DNA from: Apostichopus japonicus
Lineage: Eukaryota; Echinodermata; Holothuroidea; Aspidochirotida; Stichopodidae
Direction of reading: 5' to 3'
Length of the DNA: 64,000 nucleotides
Assembly: GCF_037975245.1 (NCBI RefSeq)
Contig: NC_092575.1
Span: forward strand, 513,001 to 577,000
The notes under the pieces are model-generated. The model had not been told where the DNA came from. It searched no databases and saw only the letters and a list, made by a program, of their open reading frames with translations. Below are positions 48,226 through 62,098 of this stretch, in pieces. Each line of letters opens with the position of its first letter. Positions within the stretch are counted from its first letter, which is position 1. The position numbers were made by a program, and so were the translations under genes.

Positions 48226-49482
48226 ATTGTTGTCGCAGAATTAAGTTGGGCCAGCATAATATTAGAAACTACTCATGAACGAAGGAAAGTCAACACGACA
48301 ACACCTGCAGCGATCCTTGACAACCGCAGTGATCACTCAAACTAGTACAGTTAACAACCAATATAATTGGTGGTACAGTAGCTAGATTATGTTTATTTCC
48401 AGCACTACCATTGCACATTATGTACATCAACTATGATGTTGATATACATACATAGTACTGACATTACATCATTGCATGAACTATCACACAACACCAATTG
48501 TATTTTGAACCTTATAAATATGGCAAGCCATATGGGACAAACCGCATATAATATCCTTGTATTAATTACGAATATACACACGTATTAATTTGAATATATA
48601 CACGTATTAACTGGCATGTCTTATAGCTTTCATCCACATTGTAGCCCCGCCAGTGCAATAAATGAGAAATTGCAAATTTAGTTTCTATTGACGTACACTC
48701 AGGCCAAATGTACTTGATGTAGACAACAGCATGACTTAATACATGTATATATTCAAATTAATACGTGTACATATACATTCAAATTAATCCTCATAACATG
48801 TATTCAAATTAATCCTCATATGTTTTCGAATTAATACGTGTTTTTATTCAAATTTATACGCGGATATACTGAAGCCTTATTGAAGCCTACTGGAAGTATT
48901 ACTGTTTCTTCATATGTACACTTAGTGAAATATATATGATACTTAAAATCTATGAAACTGCCTTGCCATTTATCATCATTTGAATGGAAAGAAAACAACG
49001 TTCCTTGCCTTTTTCATGATGGAGGAGGGGGGGGGGGAGGGGTGCTTTAGTTAATTAATTTCAATCACAACTTGTTAATAGATACAGTAAGTAGAATGAT
49101 AGCCACTGAAGGTACTCTTGAGTTATTGAATTACACCTTACATAAAGCTTTTGTAATTATTTCACTTTTGGTAAAGTTTTAAGGTGATACAATACTTACT
49201 GTATAGTACAGGTACTTAGTTCATTGAAATCACCTTTAGTGACACAAGTTACCTTCTACCATATGGTATTGTAGGTTCTGAGTGCATCTTTTATAGAATC
49301 AAGTTTATATTTGTAACTAACTTGTTGACAGCACTACTTACAAAGATTACAAAGACACTTAGTAGGGTGTTTATTAATTAGTTTTGTACAGTACAGTGGA
49401 AGCTATCAAATATAGACCATGGTTAATGTTATGTTTACAGATATAAGATAGTACTTAGTAAATTGTACCTTTACTCAGAAAC

Positions 49483-49600
49483 GTGAGGTTTTCCCTCAAC
49501 CCTGTGCAGTGCCTTCCAGTAACATGAGTTTTTCCCTCAACCCTGTGCAGTACCTTCCAGTAACGTGAGGTTTTCCCTCAACCCTGTGCAGTGCCTTCCA
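49483..49600. repeat. about 41-bp tandem repeat, three copies
   Basis: The unit contains GTGAGGTTTTCCCTCAACCC, TGTGCAGTGCCTTCCAGTAAC. The middle copy has GAGTTT in place of GAGGTTT. Confidence 0.9.
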
Positions 49601-52240
49601 AGTAATTCTACAGTCGTCCTAAAGTTACATTCTGTCATTTGTGGTTCAAATTCATCAGTGCAAAATGTATGGTTGAGTTGATTGCACATTGATGGAAAAG
49701 GCCGCTTTCTAAATATAGCTCAATTAAGTTATCTGTTTGTTTGTGTTTTTGAAGAGGTATTGATGATGACATTGCCAAACTTCATGAAGTGAAGCACATA
49801 AATATTTGACCTTCCTGTGTACATTTAAGATTAGAAGAGAAGGCACACTGGGATTGCTGTCAACCTGTCAGTTATCCCACAGAGGTTTTTAGTTTATTCT
49901 CTATTTGAACTCTCATCAACATGATTGCAAACTCACTAGGTCAGCTACTAAATACAAGTAATTTGTACAGCAGTTTTGATATTGTGAATGTATGTACTGT
50001 GTACACTACACCAGTGAATCTATCCCCATTGTCTAGTACATGGTGAAGGAGCAGCCATATTTGTTAATTTAGTATCTATACTAGAATGTTAGTAGGCTGA
50101 TATACATCTTTGAAGTTGTGCAGTAGTTTGGTACAGTATTACATAGATCTGCAATAGCTATAAATATGTAACACGATATTTTGATCTGTCATTCAGTTTT
50201 GTGTAATATTATTACCTAATGTGATTCAGTGTACATTATTGGTATGTGATCAATTCTCCATCTAGATGCATTGCTACATATTTATACCTTAGTTACAGTA
50301 CTAAGCACTTCTTTGGCCAAACAAAAACATTGTATTTCCCAATACAGTCAATCTATAACATAATATATTGCCAAACTTATGATAATGAATACTTAATACT
50401 AGAACATTAATTGACACCCACTTGTTGCCAACATACTTCTGCAGATTTACATATAGTTTAAAAAAAAATAATTGTGGCTATTTTGGCCTTGAGGTATGGA
50501 CACTAAGTAGACCTGAATGGTAAGTCAGTACTTTTGTTGAACTGAAGTAACTTGGCATGAGTTCAGTGTGGCTGTGTATAACAGGAAACACTGTGTGGGC
50601 AAGGTCAACAAATTCTTTCTGTGGTTACATCTTGCGGATTTAAAATCAGTTGAGGGCTGCTTTAATATTCTCTCTATTTGAAATCCATCTTAGGTTCTGT
50701 CAAATCATACTAGAAATTATTTGTACAGAGAAGAAAGAATTTCTTGTTCAACTACAGGATAATGCACAGTTACAGAATTGCTTAAAATGTAAAGACATTG
50801 GTCCTACAGTAGCTGGCTTCAAAATGGTCACAACAGTACAGTTGGAAATTATATCTACAGATAAGCACTCAACTGTTTAGATGATTTAAATCATAAATAT
50901 ATATCTGGTTGCATTCCATTTAGTCATACAATCATATTCCCAGCAGATGTTATTTCTCTCAATACTACTGACTCTGAGTACATTACTCTAGTGTACATAC
51001 AGTAATTAAATAGGTCTCTGCAAATCAAACAACTGTACTGGCTGGTTGCATTTGCATATCATAGTGCTTCTCATCAGAACATAAACTTTAACTTTGTAAA
51101 TTATGCTAATTACAGCAGCTTGGATTATTGGATTTACTTTGCTCCTCTCTTACCTTTCTCCCACTCCACAATTGCACTTTCCTATCTACCTAACTACACA
51201 TTTGGAAAACGATTAGCACTGGCCACTGGGCCACGCCCACTATTACTCCTCTTTCCGTATCTACCACAACGGAAGTTACGACACATTTTTTCCGCAAATT
51301 CTTCGCTTGTAGTTGATACAACTGTGTTTTGCCTTTTGGAATTCATCTTTGGATAATTTGACTACAGAGACCTTCTTTCGTAGCTGTTCCAAGAAGCACT
51401 CATAAGTATCCTTTGTTTTCGTACATTTTGGATTGCATTTTCTGTTCGTCTGTGTGTGTTGTCCGCTTCTCCGTTGTACATTTGTTTGTACAGGTACCGG
51501 TTGTGCGACACCTCAGTGGTGGGCGCTACCTCCCCGACCGTTAGCCGTTGGCTAGGTTTTATAGTAGTTCCAGCTTTGTATTTATTTCCAGAGCTACATA
51601 CTAGTATATATACATCATTGTGAATCTCCTACACTCAGCATGTACAGTACCAAATATGCTTGTACTCAGTATATAAATATCCAGCAGTCTGTTTGCCCAA
51701 GAGTGAGACAACTGTTTATTTAATTTTGAGAGAACTCACCATTGTCATGAACAAAAGCATGAATTTATTTACATAGCTGAGATCACATCTGCTTAATACT
51801 AAGAAAGACAGACACAAAATTAAATAACAACAGATTTTGAATTTCAACTTGTAACTCTTGTTCTTGGTGGACCATGGGTTACTGATACGTATGCATGCCT
51901 GTATCAATACACTACTCTGACTGTATTGCCCCATGTATCCAACGGAATCCTATCACATGTACTACTACACATGGTTAACTCTGTACGTACTATAATACTG
52001 TCCATACTGTATGCCTGCCTGCATCCACTCAACTACCTCTCACTGTAGAGTAGTGTCATATATATCCAAACAGAATCCAATCCCATCATATGTACTACTG
52101 CACATGATTAACTTTGTAAACACCATTGTTGTTCCTTTCATTGCTATTCTGTATTTGGGTTCAACTGTCAAATGGTTCATGCTGTTGGTGGTGTTTGACC
52201 TTCTGTTGAAACAGTTATAGCCTGGGGACAAGTGTAACCA

Positions 52241-52580
52241 CTCTCTCTGTATGATGTACAGTATTCATCGAGCCTAGGTCTGTTTTACCTCCATGGTAGG
52301 ATCAAGCAGTAAGTACTGCGCTCTCTCTGTATGATGTACAGTATTCATTGAGCCTAGGTCTGTTTTACCTCCATAGTAGGATCAAGCAGTAAGTACTGCA
52401 CTCTCTGTGTATGATGTACAGTATTCATTGAGCCTAGTAGGATCAGGGAGCTGCTACATTAGAGTAGCAGCTCTCTGGTAGGATCAAGCAGTAAATACTG
52501 CACTCTATCTGTATGATGTACAGTGTTCACTGAGCCTAGGTCTGTTTTACCTCCATAGTAGGATCAAGCAGTAAGTACTG
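52241..52580. repeat. 80-bp tandem repeat, four copies
   Basis: The unit runs CTCTCTGTATGATGTACAGT, ATTCATTGAGCCTAGGTCTG, TTTTACCTCCATAGTAGGAT, CAAGCAGTAAGTACTGCA. The third copy lacks the central TCTGTTTTACC part and has an extra piece with GGAGCTGCTACATTAGAG. Confidence 0.92.
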
Positions 52581-52667
52581 CACAGCTCTTGCTTTGACAA
52601 TTCAAAGCTTTCAATTATTGTAGTCAAGTGATATTGTTATCGCCAAAGTGATGCAGTCCCCATCTGA

Positions 52668-52806
52668 GACAGTCCCATAAATTAGAGACAGTCCCATCAA
52701 TTAGAGCACAAACCCATAAATTAGAGAGAGTCCCATAAATTAGAGCACAAACCCATAAATTAGAGCATAGTCCAATCAATTAGAGCACAAACCCATAAAT
52801 CAGAGT
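52668..52806. repeat. 17-18-bp tandem repeat around CCCATAAATTAGAG
   Basis: About eight units of CCCATAAATTAGAG followed by ACAGT, AGAGT, CACAAA or CATAGT spacers. Confidence 0.9.
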
Positions 52807-55800
52807 ATAGTTTTAAGTTGATAAACTGACAAATAGTGAATGAGAGGTTAATATTTAGATGAGACATTGTTTGTACCACCTGTTCTCATCATTATTCACA
52901 TTCTTAGATGTATGTATGATTGTCTGATCCAGGTCTCTGTAAGTTTTCTTACCTTCCTTCTCTCAACTAATCAACTCCAAATGTGTAAATAACCCCTGAG
53001 TTGACATCTGGTTCTAAGCCTGTGTCATGTTTTGTCCTTTTGCTAGTTGAAGAAATATCACCTCTGATTACAAAACTGTCAAGGATGTTTACTGAAGGAT
53101 TTAATTTCCAGTATCCTCAATGTGGTCCTCACATCAAGGTGTAAATTTGGCTGTTAATACTCACATCAGGTTTGCTTCTACAATACACTGAGCTGCTGTA
53201 CACTTAAATTGATGACTTCCTGTACCGGCATACATTATATGTCCTGACATGTAGTGTGTGTGTGTCTTGCAGTACAGTAGATTGCATTCAGGTATTGTTA
53301 GGCTGTACTATAGCTGATTGCCTGCTGCTGCTACTGTCTTATCCCTAGTGGCCATCCATCAGAGAGAGAGCTTCAGATCAGGTTTCAGTCCTCCTCCAGA
53401 CCCTGAGCGATTGAGGAGGAGGAGGAGGAGGAGGATTCCTCTCAAGATGTCATCTGTCACCACCAAAAGAGAAATGAAAAGATGCAAAACACTTAATTAT
53501 TATCAGTGAGAACACATATTTAATTAGTTGTAATCAGAGTGACTGATTCTGTCTGTTAATGGTATTCAGTGGTACATACAGTATGTACAGTCATATACGG
53601 AACAGTGTTATTGTGGGGAGATATCGCCATGGTATGTAGTATTAGCATTAATTAGGATAATTAATATTTGGACAGAAGTAAACGATACCTAAGTTTACCG
53701 GATCATTAGAGTTTGCCCCATTTTTGTTAATTAATATTTTAGGAGCATAATCATGCACCATCATCAATCATTGCTGACATTTACATTTAATATGGACTTT
53801 TAAATCACTGGCATCATAAAATTGTATTTTATCTTTTGAATGACTCGTAAAAGATGTCAATTGGCCAGGTTGTTTGTTGTGCACGCCTTTGGAATGATTA
53901 GTGGCTCTTGAAAAAGTGCAAGAGTTTATGACTCTATTTAGGAATTACTTCTGTTCAATGTGAAGTTGTTTCGTTTTGAATTAGAGTGTAAGGGAAGTAC
54001 TTGACAGATATATACTTGCTGTTGACATAATATTCAAAAGAAATATGGTGAATATAAATTAAACCAGATCTATGAGACAAAAAGGAATTCAAAAATAAAT
54101 TGCACATGAAGGAGTAAAGGCAGTTCTTGCATATAAAGTAGCTAGCTCTGTTAACTTGGTGTGGAAACTATAATTTTTAATCATTTCATTTTTAAAGTGA
54201 CTTTTGCGATCTCAACGGTCATCTTTCCATCCTTACTATAGAGCATAAATCCAAACAAGGATGTCCTGAGTTGAAATGTCCCCTCCAGCTGTTCATTTGA
54301 AAGAAAATCTTAGACATTGAAGTCTGACAAAACTTGCAAGATCAATGTCAATATATTTCTTTTTGTATTATTGTTTGTACTTACTCTACTGTACACAACT
54401 AAGAAGCATGGTGTATACACGCAAATCGCTCAACACTGTTAGAATTACATACAGTATGCATATTAAGGAAAAGTTCTAATTAAGCATCCTTTAATCCACT
54501 TCACTTCTTAACTTACCTGCCTCCTCACAACCCCAGTACTCTGACACGGTACCTATAGTGAATTGTTAAAAGTTTAAACACAACACACTAAGGAGTCACT
54601 TTGAGCTGATTTAGACCAGAACATCCTTGATGAAAGAATAATTCTGTGAAGTCAGTAAACAAATCCAAGATTTTAATTGGCTATAGATTTTTGGTATGAC
54701 TTCAAACTTGACCCTTTGGAAAGTTGAATTAATCAACACCAGTTATTTCAACTCTTCTGGATTATTGTTTAAGTCATTAATTGCAAACATTTATGGTCGA
54801 GAAGTTGTCAATAATATAACAAAATGATGAAAAGGCAAAATGTTAGCAGAAAGTTGTCTCTATGGTTTTCTGAGAATAGTTTATTGTTCATATTTAACAT
54901 CTGCCATTTTGTGGGTTGCAAAGTTTGTTTAATCATGGAGATTAATAGTTAGAGTGCTAAGGCTTCTGTGTATAATACATGCTTATCATAGGCCTATACA
55001 GCAACAAGTACAGTTTTGCCTGGCATGTTCTTGTGTCATTCAATATTTGAATTTAATTTATTCCCTGAAAGGAAAAGGCAACATCTTTAAAAGGGACAAC
55101 GAGAAATTATGAACAATTCATTTGAACAATATTTCCTCTCCACATCTGTGGTGTGAATCCTTGGTGAAACAATTCTCTTGTGGTTATGAGAAATAGCTGG
55201 ACACCAGCTTTGGTACAAATCTTATTGTTTTCTCTGGGGTTAATACAGTAACGTTACACCATAGCAGGGGTTGTTTGTCTGTACTGCAGTACAAAGTCAC
55301 CTTTCATGTCATTTGCAAAGATATACAGTGGTCAGTAGGAATTGGACACAGTCAGCTTTAAAAGTCATTGAATGATATAATTCACTCATCATGGGTTTAC
55401 ACTTAGATGTGGCCAATGGAATCATTTTAATCATATCAGGCAGTTGTTTTATATAGTAAACAGTCTATAGCAGCATACTGTATCACTGAAAAGATATATT
55501 GTCATTCAAAAGTAGTGCATACAGAAAATTAATGTAAATTATACTTAAATTTAATGAAGCAAGTTTACTGTTACAGGCCAATAAAACCACAAACTGTTAA
55601 TTGAATTAATAAAATATATTAGACCATACCTGCAACATTTTTCTTCTCAACTTTAGGTATAATGTTAACCTATGTACAGAAACCAATTTCCAGTTTTTCT
55701 TTTTCTTTCATCAACCAATACTTTCATAAATTATTACATGAGCTATTTTTGACAGTGTTTGCAGAGCTATCCAGTTTTGTCTGCATCTTGCAATGTAAAC

Positions 55801-57254
55801 CTACAGTATGATCAGATGTAACAAAGTAGTTACAACACTCAACTCTTTCCAGGCAACTCTGCTATTTTTAATGAGTTAGGAATTCTACTCTGTACATTAC
55901 AATGTGGTTAGAATGCCGTATGTATTATCAAGAAAGCAAGGGAAGACAATCACACACACCAACAACTCTGTCACGACGCTGAATTGTGCAGCTGGTGCCG
56001 CTCCAGAAACCGCATTTTCCGAGGTTCTGCAAGCAAAGTACGAGTTTAATCTTGTCATCTTTTTGTTGGGCTCTTAACAGCATCCATACTGTTTAATGAA
56101 GGAGTTTGTAAAAGATGAATATTTCCTGTAGGATTACCAAGTGTTTCTGGCTCCTTCATTACCTCTCTGTATTAGTAGTACACTTATCTGTGTGCAACAC
56201 TGGCACAGTATAGAAGACTGTGTAGTCTAGATATATATCCTATATTTTATATCGAGCTCCTGTACTAATGCAGTTATAGAAGTACAGTAGCTCTATGCTA
56301 AGATACCAAGCTACAGTTAATTGAACTGAACATGATCAGATCTTAACATTGAACTAAGGATACTAGTACATTAAGCTCCATCAACACAGGAAGTGTTTAC
56401 ACTGCATGCAGAGTGTTAAATGCATTGTACTACTGTTGGCCTAGATGTAAACTGAAGCACAGTTTCTTAACATGGAACTACTTCCATGCTAATGAAAAAC
56501 AAAAGGATACAGACTATATGTACACACAGTGTCTTCTACTCGGCAAGTATTGCTAGTTATATGAATATGCACTGTATACTGCTGGTGGCATATATAGTAA
56601 ATTGTAGCCTAGCATATTAGCATAGAGCTACTGTACTTCCATGCTAGTGGCTTCATATACTACAGAAAATGTATAGACTACATTCAGTTTAATACTGCGC
56701 AGTTGTTGTCCACAGATAAATGTACTGTACTACTGGTGGCCAAAGTAAACTGTGGCTTGGTATGATAGCATAGAGCTACTGTACTTCTATTCTGTAGCTC
56801 CATATAAAAATAGGATATGTATCTAGACTACACAGTCTTCTATACTGTGCAGGTGTTGACCACAGATAAGTGCACTTTAATACTGGTGGCCAGAAAAACT
56901 CTAGCTTGGTATCTTACGGCTGCTGAAGTTTCAGGAGTTTTTTTTCTTCCATCGGATTATATCTTAGATGTCCTTTCCAGCCTGATAGGTATCCTTTTCT
57001 TGTACTGGGAGGGATTTTGGGGCTGTTGCTGTGGGGGTAGCAGTTCCGGGAACTGCACGTTAGTTCAGCCATTTTAATAATATTAATAAAACAATGTATA
57101 CAAATTTATAAAATGCAACAATTCCATAAAACATAATAAAACCCACTAAACCATCAACAACTTTATAATACAAAACAACAAGGTAACACTAAACTGAAAG
57201 CTAAACCTACATAATATAAAATACCTGTAGATAATAGTTATAATCCAATACTTA

Positions 57255-57390
57255 AAATACAATATTACCAACTGGTACAAAGGCTGGTAATCAGACGAGC
57301 AGCTGTTCTTTGAACATGCACAACGGGAATTGAGTTTGTTAGCAGGCAAACCAGACAACAGAGAATTACAATTATCAAGTGTGGAATTAG
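57255..57390 (-). pseudogene. CR1/L2-like LINE reverse transcriptase remnant, frameshifted
   Basis: The minus strand reads TLDNCNSLLSGLPANK in one frame and, after a one-base shift, VQRTAARLITSL in the next. Together these recall the DYCNSLLxGLP and LQRVQNxAARLI sequence at the end of CR1/L2/Crack-type reverse transcriptases. AT-rich sequence continues on the 3' side to about 57060 without an obvious repeat tail. Too short and broken to act. Confidence 0.7.
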
Positions 57391-58324
57391 AAATGAACCC
57401 ATGCACAAGGTTTTCTGTATTAGATTATGACAATGACAGATATCAGATATGACTGATGCTTCTCAAGCATAAGCTGACTACATACAAACATTTGTAATGT
57501 GAGTTTCCATTGACAATGAACGATCTAGTGAAATAACAGATTCTTAGCACCAGAACTAAAAGTACTGTATGTTCTTATCTCTTTAATTATTTTTACTGTA
57601 TGTTTGAATAGTACTTTAATAAAGCCCATCTTACTGTGGCTAGGCTACTGTGCCAAATCCTATTAAATTGTCGGTTGCTCTAAGAAGTGCTCACACAGTT
57701 TTATCACACGTAGTTGATAGGCTACCATGCCTGTTTACATAAGTTGTGCATATCAATTGTGTCATAGGGTTCACTGTCCCTTTATAAACCACTGCCATTT
57801 TGTAGGTTAAAGTTTAGTTTCCATGTTGCATGTACTTATGCTGCAGTATTGCAATCTGTATGTATGCAAATAATGACCATTAAATTCAAGCAGGCCTGTA
57901 TCTGTATTTGAAGACAAGAATGACGCAAAGAGGAGTTAAGTCAGGAAGCCCATCGATTGGATGTAACATTAATCCTGGCACAAATTCTAAATACATGCTA
58001 CCTGATATTACACATAGCTTCTGATAGTGCTAGACCTTTCTATGTAGGGGATTGACTGCAGATATTATCCCCTGGGACAAAGTGTTGTATCTAACCATGA
58101 GTGGGATCCAGAGTGAACCGTTCCACCCCTCAGGGGTATCGAGATAGAAGTGCAAGAATGAAGTGTATTGTTTGCAATTCCTATGATTTCTGTGAATAGC
58201 TAGGTCTTCAATTACTATATATAGAAATGTGTAGAGTGTAATGATGGGGCTCCCCTCTGAAGAGTACTCCGATGATGAAATTTCCAATTAACTCAGGAGT
58301 GCTCAAGTCCTTGAGACAGTCATA

Positions 58325-58680
58325 TTGTTGCCAAGTGAATATGAAGGTATATGGAAGTATTCAGAGAGCGAATATAAAGGTGTATGGACGTATCCAGAGA
58401 GTAATATGAAGTAAACATATCCAGAGAGTGAATATGAATGTATGGACGTATCCAGAGAGTGAATATGAATGTATATGGACATATCCAGAGAGCAATATGA
58501 AGTATATGGATGTATCCAGAGAGTAATATGAAGACATATGGACATATCCAGAGAGTGAATATAAAGGTATATGGACGTATCCAGAGAGTGAATATGAAGG
58601 TATAAGGACGTATCCAGAGAGTGAATATGAAGTATATGGACGTATCCAGAGAGTGAATATGAAGTATATGGACGTAACCA
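58325..58680. repeat. 32-33-bp minisatellite, about 11 copies
   Basis: The unit contains GTATATGGACGTATCCAGAG, then AGTGAATATGAA. Copies differ by small deletions that shift length between 29 and 34 bp. Minus-strand peptides across it are repeat artefacts. Confidence 0.92.
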
Positions 58681-59454
58681 AATCGTCTGAGACTGATGGT
58701 TTTGATTATATCACTGAATATGGTGCTGAGGAACAGTGGGATCCTATGATAGATAAAGATTTACTTATAACCATTTTAACCTGCCTCTAATTAAACCAAT
58801 TTTGTTTTTCTTTGGGGGGGAGGGGATAAATGGAGAGGGGGAGACAAAAGTGAAAATGAAATTTAAGAAGACCATAACTACTTATCAGTGTCATCATATG
58901 TAAAGCATCATACAGTATATATTAATTTACTTCATTACTCTCTTACCTGTCTCCTACATCTGCTGTAATCTACCTTGCCTATAATAATTGGTAATTTATT
59001 CTTGCACTGTGCTGCAAATGAATTATTATTTGATATTTGAAAAAATAGAAATCTAGATCTTTCTAAATGAAAAATAGAAATTATATTAACTTCCTTAAGA
59101 AATCACCGAACATTCTTGTAGAAAAGTAAGCTTTACTAGGATTTGAAGAATATGATATTTTAATACGCCTCCGCAGTTGTATTGTTTACATGTATTAGTT
59201 AATACTCAGAATACAGTGTGTTGTTATTCTACTCTACTTGTTAGAGAACATTTCAGAGAATTGATTTTGTTCCTGTGTTTTTGTTAATATCAATATCATG
59301 ATATGTTAAACTCATTTTTGGGGAATGTTTTTTCCATCAGATGGAATGGTTAAATCAGTACCAGACATACTGTATGATTTTATCAGCCACATGTTATGAT
59401 TTTAGTACGAAGGACATAAATACTAGGCACTTAAATTAGTCATTGTTGGCATTG

Positions 59455-59972
59455 GGTTAGGTATGAGAGTTAGGTATGAGGGTTATGTATAAGGGGTTTG
59501 ATATGAGGGTTAGGTATGAGGGTTAGGTACGTATGAGGGATAGGTACAAGGGTTAGATATGAGGCATAGGTACAAGGGTTAGATATGAGGGTTAGGTACT
59601 GTATAAGGGTTAGATATGAGGGTTAGGTATAAGGGTTAGATATGAGGGTTAGGTATAAGGGTTAGATATGAGGGTTAGGTATGAGGGTTAGGTATAAGGG
59701 TTAGATATGAGGGTTAGGTATGAGGGTTAGGAATAAGGGTTAGATAGAGGGTTAGGTACGTATGAGGGTTAGGTAAGTATGATGGTTAGATATGAAGGTT
59801 AGGTATGAGGGTTAGGTATGAGGGTTAGGTATGAGGGTTAGGTATGAGGGTTAGGTATGAGGGTTAGGTATGAGTGTTAGATAGAGGGTTAGGTATGAGG
59901 GTAACAGTAGGTATAAGGGTTAGATAGAGGGTTAGGTATGTATTAGGGTTAGATATGAGGGTTAGGAATGAT
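59455..59972. repeat. 13-bp minisatellite ATGAGGGTTAGGT, telomere-like
   Basis: About 38 copies of ATGAGGGTTAGGT with variants ATAAGGGTTAGAT and occasional insertions. Each unit contains GGGTTAGG, similar to the telomeric hexamer but on a 13-bp period. Confidence 0.92.
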
Positions 59973-60364
59973 TTGTCCATATGTGTTGCTGAAGGATAAC
60001 TGGTCTGAGGTTTACAGCGTAAATTTGTACATTAAACTGCCATTTGTTGAACTAGTTCATTGGTCATTAGCACTTATTTTCTTTCCAGAAGGTTAATGAA
60101 CTGTAAGGTTTACTGACATTGAAATGAATGTACTATAAATTAGAAAGCAAACTGAAGTTATGCATTAGAATGACTATTACATTGTAAAGTATTGACTCCA
60201 TGCCAACCAACCCTCCTTGCCCATCCATATCTACCTCTCACCCTCTCCCTTTACTCTCCCCTCTACCCTTCCCTGTTACCCTCTCCCACGAAGGGAAAAT
60301 ACAAAGTAAAACAAGCACTTGAGAAAGAAAGGTGACACACTTGAATAATTACTTGATAAAAATA

Positions 60365-60565
60365 GTATGAACATGCCGTTAGCTAGAATTGTATTTAGCA
60401 AAATACACAGTTTATTGTGAAAGTGTCTTGTGACGTAAATAAGACTGCTTGTTAATTATCTAAATACTATGAACCTGCCATTAGCTAGAATTGTATTTAG
60501 CAAGATACACAGTATAATGTGAAAGTCCCTTTGTGACGTAAATAAGACTGCTCATTAATTATCTA
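60365..60565. repeat. about 110-bp tandem duplication
   Basis: GTTAGCTAGAATTGTATTTA, GCAAAATACACAGT, TGACGTAAATAAGACTGCT and TTAATTATCTA occur twice with few changes. Confidence 0.88.
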
Positions 60566-60984
60566 TATAGTTCAAGTTGCTGTGTAATGGATATTTACAA
60601 AACTGAGATGTATTCCGTTTCCTGTTAGAACTTCCTTGCTTGCAAAATTTGTCTCATTAATTTCAGCAAAATCGTTTTGGGTGCCCTCTCGGAAGTTTTG
60701 AATGGATCATCTGTTTTTCTTGAACTTGGCAAGTGTTGATATGAGGTCGAAAGAATTTACTAGCAATTACATTCCAATTCTGATTTTGAGCTGTTTCCAG
60801 AGACTCAGATAAATACTTTCGTTATTTAAGTATTCCACACATGAAAGTACATTAAACACTAATTCATGTTAAGGTTCTTGAAAATAAAGTTAACAGTTAA
60901 ACAGTTAAAGCCAAATAAACTAGATTGTGTAGTGAAATTATGACATGTGATGTGACTATGCAACTTCCACCAGATATACATACA

Positions 60985-62098
60985 GTACATGTACTGGGAT
61001 GTACACAACATGTACTGGGATATACACAACATGTACTGGGATGTACACAACATGTACTGGGATGTACACAACATGTACTGGGATGTACACAACATGTACT
61101 GGGATGCACCAACATCTACTGGGATGTACACAACATGAACTGGGATGTACACAACATCTACTGGGATGTACACAACATGAACTGGGATGTACACAACATC
61201 TACTGGGATATACACAACATGTACTGGGATGTACACAACATGTATTGGGATGTACACAACATCTACTGGGATGTACAAAACATGTACTGGGATATACACA
61301 ACATGTTCTGGGATGTACACAACATCTACTGGGATGCACCCAACATCTACTGGGATGTACACAACATGTACTGGGATGAACACAACATGTACTGGGATAT
61401 ACACAACATGTACTGGGATGCACCCAACATCTACTGGGATGTACACAACATCTACTGGGATGTACACAACATGAACTGGGATGTACACAACATGTACTGG
61501 GATCAGTGGGATATACACAACATGTCCTGGGATGTACACAACATGCACTGGGATATACACAACATGTACTGGGATATACACTAGTATATGGATGTACACA
61601 ACATCTATTGGGATGCACCCAACATCTACTGGGATGTACACAACATCTACTGGGATGAACACAACATGTACTGGGATATACACAACATGTACTGGGATGC
61701 ACCCAACATCTACTGGAATGTACACAACATCTACTGGGATGTACACAACATGAACTGGGATGTACACAACATCTACTGGGATGTACAAAACATGTACTGG
61801 GATTCTGGGATATATATATATACATGTACTGGGATATGCATAATATACTAGAATGTACACAACATGCACTGGGATATATACACAACATGTACTGGGATGT
61901 ACACAACATGTACTGGATTTCTCAACATGTACTGGGATATATACACAACATGCACTGTGATGTGCGCAACATGTACTGTGATATGCACAACATGTACTGG
62001 ATTTCTCAACATGTACTGGGATATACACAACATGCCTGGGATATACACAACATGTACTGTGATATACACAACATGTACTGGATTTCTCAACATGTACT
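60985..62098. repeat. 21-bp minisatellite CATGTACTGGGATGTACACAA, about 50 copies
   Basis: The 21-bp unit is seven codons and stop-free in most frames, so it creates long open frames in five frames, up to 437 codons on the minus strand. Common variants are CATCTACTGGG, GATATACACAA and GATGCACCCAA. Variants recur in blocks, with the 61320-61480 order seen again at about 61610-61750, so segments of about 290 bp were duplicated. Confidence 0.95.

Noticed and set aside
53318-53509. Arg-rich frame with RRRRRRR
   Set aside because: Arises from a GGA microsatellite; does not continue AUTS2 sequence.
58303-58681. Minus-strand peptides rich in SGYVHIPSYSL
   Set aside because: Translation of the 32-33-bp minisatellite.
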